Shown here in pieces: positions 62,909 through 64,000 of a stretch of 64,000 nucleotides of DNA. The position numbers and the translations under genes are program-made. The notes beneath the pieces were generated by a model. It saw nothing but the letters and a program-made list of their open reading frames with translations, was not told the DNA's origin and made no database searches. Source of the stretch: CAVSEK01 sp963726975 (GTDB lineage Bacteria > Actinomycetota > Actinomycetes > Mycobacteriales > SCTD01); NCBI GenBank assembly GCA_963726975.1, contig CAVSEK010000009.1:1-64000 (forward strand), written 5' to 3'. Positions within the stretch are counted from its first letter, which is position 1. Each line of letters begins with the position of its first letter.

Positions 62909-63108
62909 ATCGGGCGGACCTGGTCGGCCTGCGGCCCCTTCTGGCCCTGGGTCACCTCGAACTCGACGCGCTGGCCCTCGTCGAGCGAGCGGTAGCCGTC
63001 GCTCTGGATGGCGGAGTAGTGGACGAAGACGTCAGCGCCGCCGCCGTCGACGGCGATGAAGCCGAAGCCCTTCTCGGCGTTGAACCACTTCACGGAACCC
63101 TGTGCCAT
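62905..63108 (-). CDS. Cold-shock protein (CspA family)
   Basis: A 67-residue nucleic-acid chaperone with both RNA-binding motifs: GSVKWFNAEKGFGFI (RNP1) and DVFVHYSAI (RNP2). AQGSVKWF and the C-terminal GPQADQV are typical for actinobacterial Csp. ATG at 63108, preceded by AGAGAGA. The 219-bp gap upstream to rpmB leaves room for the long 5' leader usual in csp genes. No further gene seen there. Confidence 0.96.
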   Translation of the reverse strand: MAQGSVKWFNAEKGFGFIAVDGGGADVFVHYSAIQSDGYRSLDEGQRVEFEVTQGQKGPQADQVRPI

Positions 63109-63327
63109 GTGCGTGTCTCTCTCTTGCGGGGACGGCTCCCGCACGGCGCGGGGGCCGAGTCGTGCCGGCTCCTGCGCGCGGGTGTGCCCCCGGCTCAGGC
63201 GCCCGCGACGTTCACGCGGGCTGTCGAGCGCGCGAGGACATGAGCGACTGGCGCCGAGCGTACAGATCACGCGCGGTGCGCGGTAGACCCCGCGCGGGCG
63301 GGCGCGACGCCCGGAGGAGCGGGACCG

Positions 63328-63525
63328 TCAGGCCCGGGTGACCTTGCCGGCCTTGAGGCAGGAGGTGCACACGCCGAGCTTCATCGGCTGCTTGCCGCTC
63401 TTGCCGGCGAGGGCCCGCACGGTCTGGATGTTGGGGTTCCAGCGGCGGCGGGTGCGCCGGTGCGAGTGGCTGACCGACATGCCGAAGCCCGGCCCCTTGC
63501 CACAGACGTCGCAGGTCGCGGCCAC
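63328..63525 (-). CDS. rpmB: 50S ribosomal protein L28
   Basis: A 65-residue L28 of the zinc-binding form, with cysteine pairs CDVC at the N-terminus and CTSC near the C-terminus. HSHRRTRRRWNPNIQTVR is the family core. GTG after AGGAGA. A -10 box TAGCCT lies upstream at 63599-63594 on the minus strand. Confidence 0.97.
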   Translation of the reverse strand: MAATCDVCGKGPGFGMSVSHSHRRTRRRWNPNIQTVRALAGKSGKQPMKLGVCTSCLKAGKVTRA

Positions 63526-63593
63526 GGTGTTCTCCTGAGGTGCTCGGGTGCGGGGAGGAGCCGGCAGGGCGCACCCGTCCGGACTGAGCACCC

Positions 63594-63599
63594 AGGCTA
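63594..63599 (-). promoter_or_regulatory. -10 box of rpmB
   Basis: TAGCCT on the minus strand, 68 bases before the rpmB start, within the divergent gap to the DAK2 gene. The opposite promoter is probably TAGGGT at 63658-63663. Confidence 0.45.
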
Positions 63600-63697
63600 G
63601 CAGCGGCGCGCCCGGGCCGGCCGCGCCGCGGGGGCGCCCCGTGCGGTGCCCGGCGGTTAGGGTCGCGCGACCGGTCCCCGTCCTGCTGGAGTGTCCC

Positions 63698-64000
63698 GTG
63701 CTGCGCAGGCTCGACGCCGCGGCGCTGCGGCGCTGGGCGGTGCTCGGCGCGGACGCGCTGGGGTCCGCGCGCGACGAGATCGACGGCCTGAACGTCTTCC
63801 CGGTGCCGGACGGCGACACCGGCACGAACCTGCTGCTCACCTGGTCGTCGGCGTGCGCGGCGGCGGCTGCGGCAGGGCCGGTCGACCTCGCGACCACGGC
63901 GGGTGCGCTGGCCGAGGGAGCGCTGCACGGCGCGCGCGGCAGCTCCGGGGCGCTGCTCGGCGCCCTGCTGCGCGGGCTGGCCGACGGGCTCGCGGACGGC
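63698..64000 (+). CDS. DAK2/DhaL-domain protein (5' part only)
   Basis: 101 codons to the window edge. DGLNVFPVPDGDTGTNLLLTW is the ADP/Mg-binding motif of DhaL (Asp residues in PDGDTG), and GALHGARGSSGALLGALLRG follows. The position next to rpmB and (in relatives) before recG matches the conserved DAK2 protein related to FakA/YloV, which phosphorylates fatty acids in Firmicutes; that role is not shown in actinobacteria. GTG at 63698. No in-frame stop to 64000. Confidence 0.88.
   Translation, partial: MLRRLDAAALRRWAVLGADALGSARDEIDGLNVFPVPDGDTGTNLLLTWSSACAAAAAAGPVDLATTAGALAEGALHGARGSSGALLGALLRGLADGLADG

Overview
The window is chromosomal DNA from a very GC-rich actinobacterium. The evidence is near-exclusive use of G/C in third codon positions, frequent GTG starts, many leaderless promoters of the TANNNT type, and a gene order that follows the conserved actinomycete block known from Mycobacterium tuberculosis: etfBA, iscS, mnmA, ligA, gatCAB, ilvBNC, serA, leuB, gltX, leuCD, hupB, mutT1, ppk, cofC, gpsA, ddl, thiL, rpmB. 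The order within Actinomycetia cannot be fixed from sequence reading alone. No prophage, insertion sequence, CRISPR array or secondary-metabolite cluster was seen.

Layout. 1-6.0 kb (minus strand): partial helicase, glycogen debranching enzyme GlgX, an alpha/beta hydrolase and an acidic hypothetical protein. 6.0-8.8 kb: enoyl-CoA hydratase and electron-transfer flavoprotein etfBA. 8.9-19.3 kb: short-chain dehydrogenase, PaaK-like adenylating enzyme, cysteine desulfurase, tRNA thiolase MnmA, MetE-like protein, DNA ligase LigA and a membrane GGDEF-EAL protein. 19.3-23.8 kb: ACT-domain protein and gatCAB with an SRPBCC gene between gatA and gatB. 23.8-26.0 kb: YihY-type membrane protein and a secreted sugar dehydrogenase.

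26.1-47.6 kb is dominated by branched-chain amino acid synthesis: ilvD, ilvB, ilvN, ilvC, leuA, leuB, ilvE, leuC and leuD. serA, gltX, tRNA-Gln, tRNA-Glu and a few unrelated genes lie among them. Three regulatory layers can be read here. One is a Val/Leu-rich leader peptide with a rho-independent attenuator before ilvB. The second is a small Leu-containing leader ORF overlapping a strong hairpin before leuA. The third is a TCTCA-N5-TGAGA palindrome shared by leuB and by the divergent leuC/IclR-regulator promoters.

47.7-64 kb holds an HU-like histone with a Lys/Ala/Pro tail, a MutT1-type hydrolase, polyphosphate kinase, CofC, an acyltransferase, gpsA, a flavin disulfide oxidoreductase, a GH15 glycosidase, ddl, thiL, a beta-lactamase-fold nuclease, gamma-carbonic anhydrase, a cold-shock protein, rpmB and the start of a DAK2-domain gene.

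The oddest feature is a set of about 38 single-base G or C insertions, concentrated at 28.6-30.1 kb and 53.5-56.1 kb. They break otherwise well-conserved and partly essential genes (ligA, ilvB, ilvN, gpsA). Nearly all can be placed between codons. They are most likely errors of the source sequence, so the broken genes are annotated as presumably functional CDS with shifts noted.
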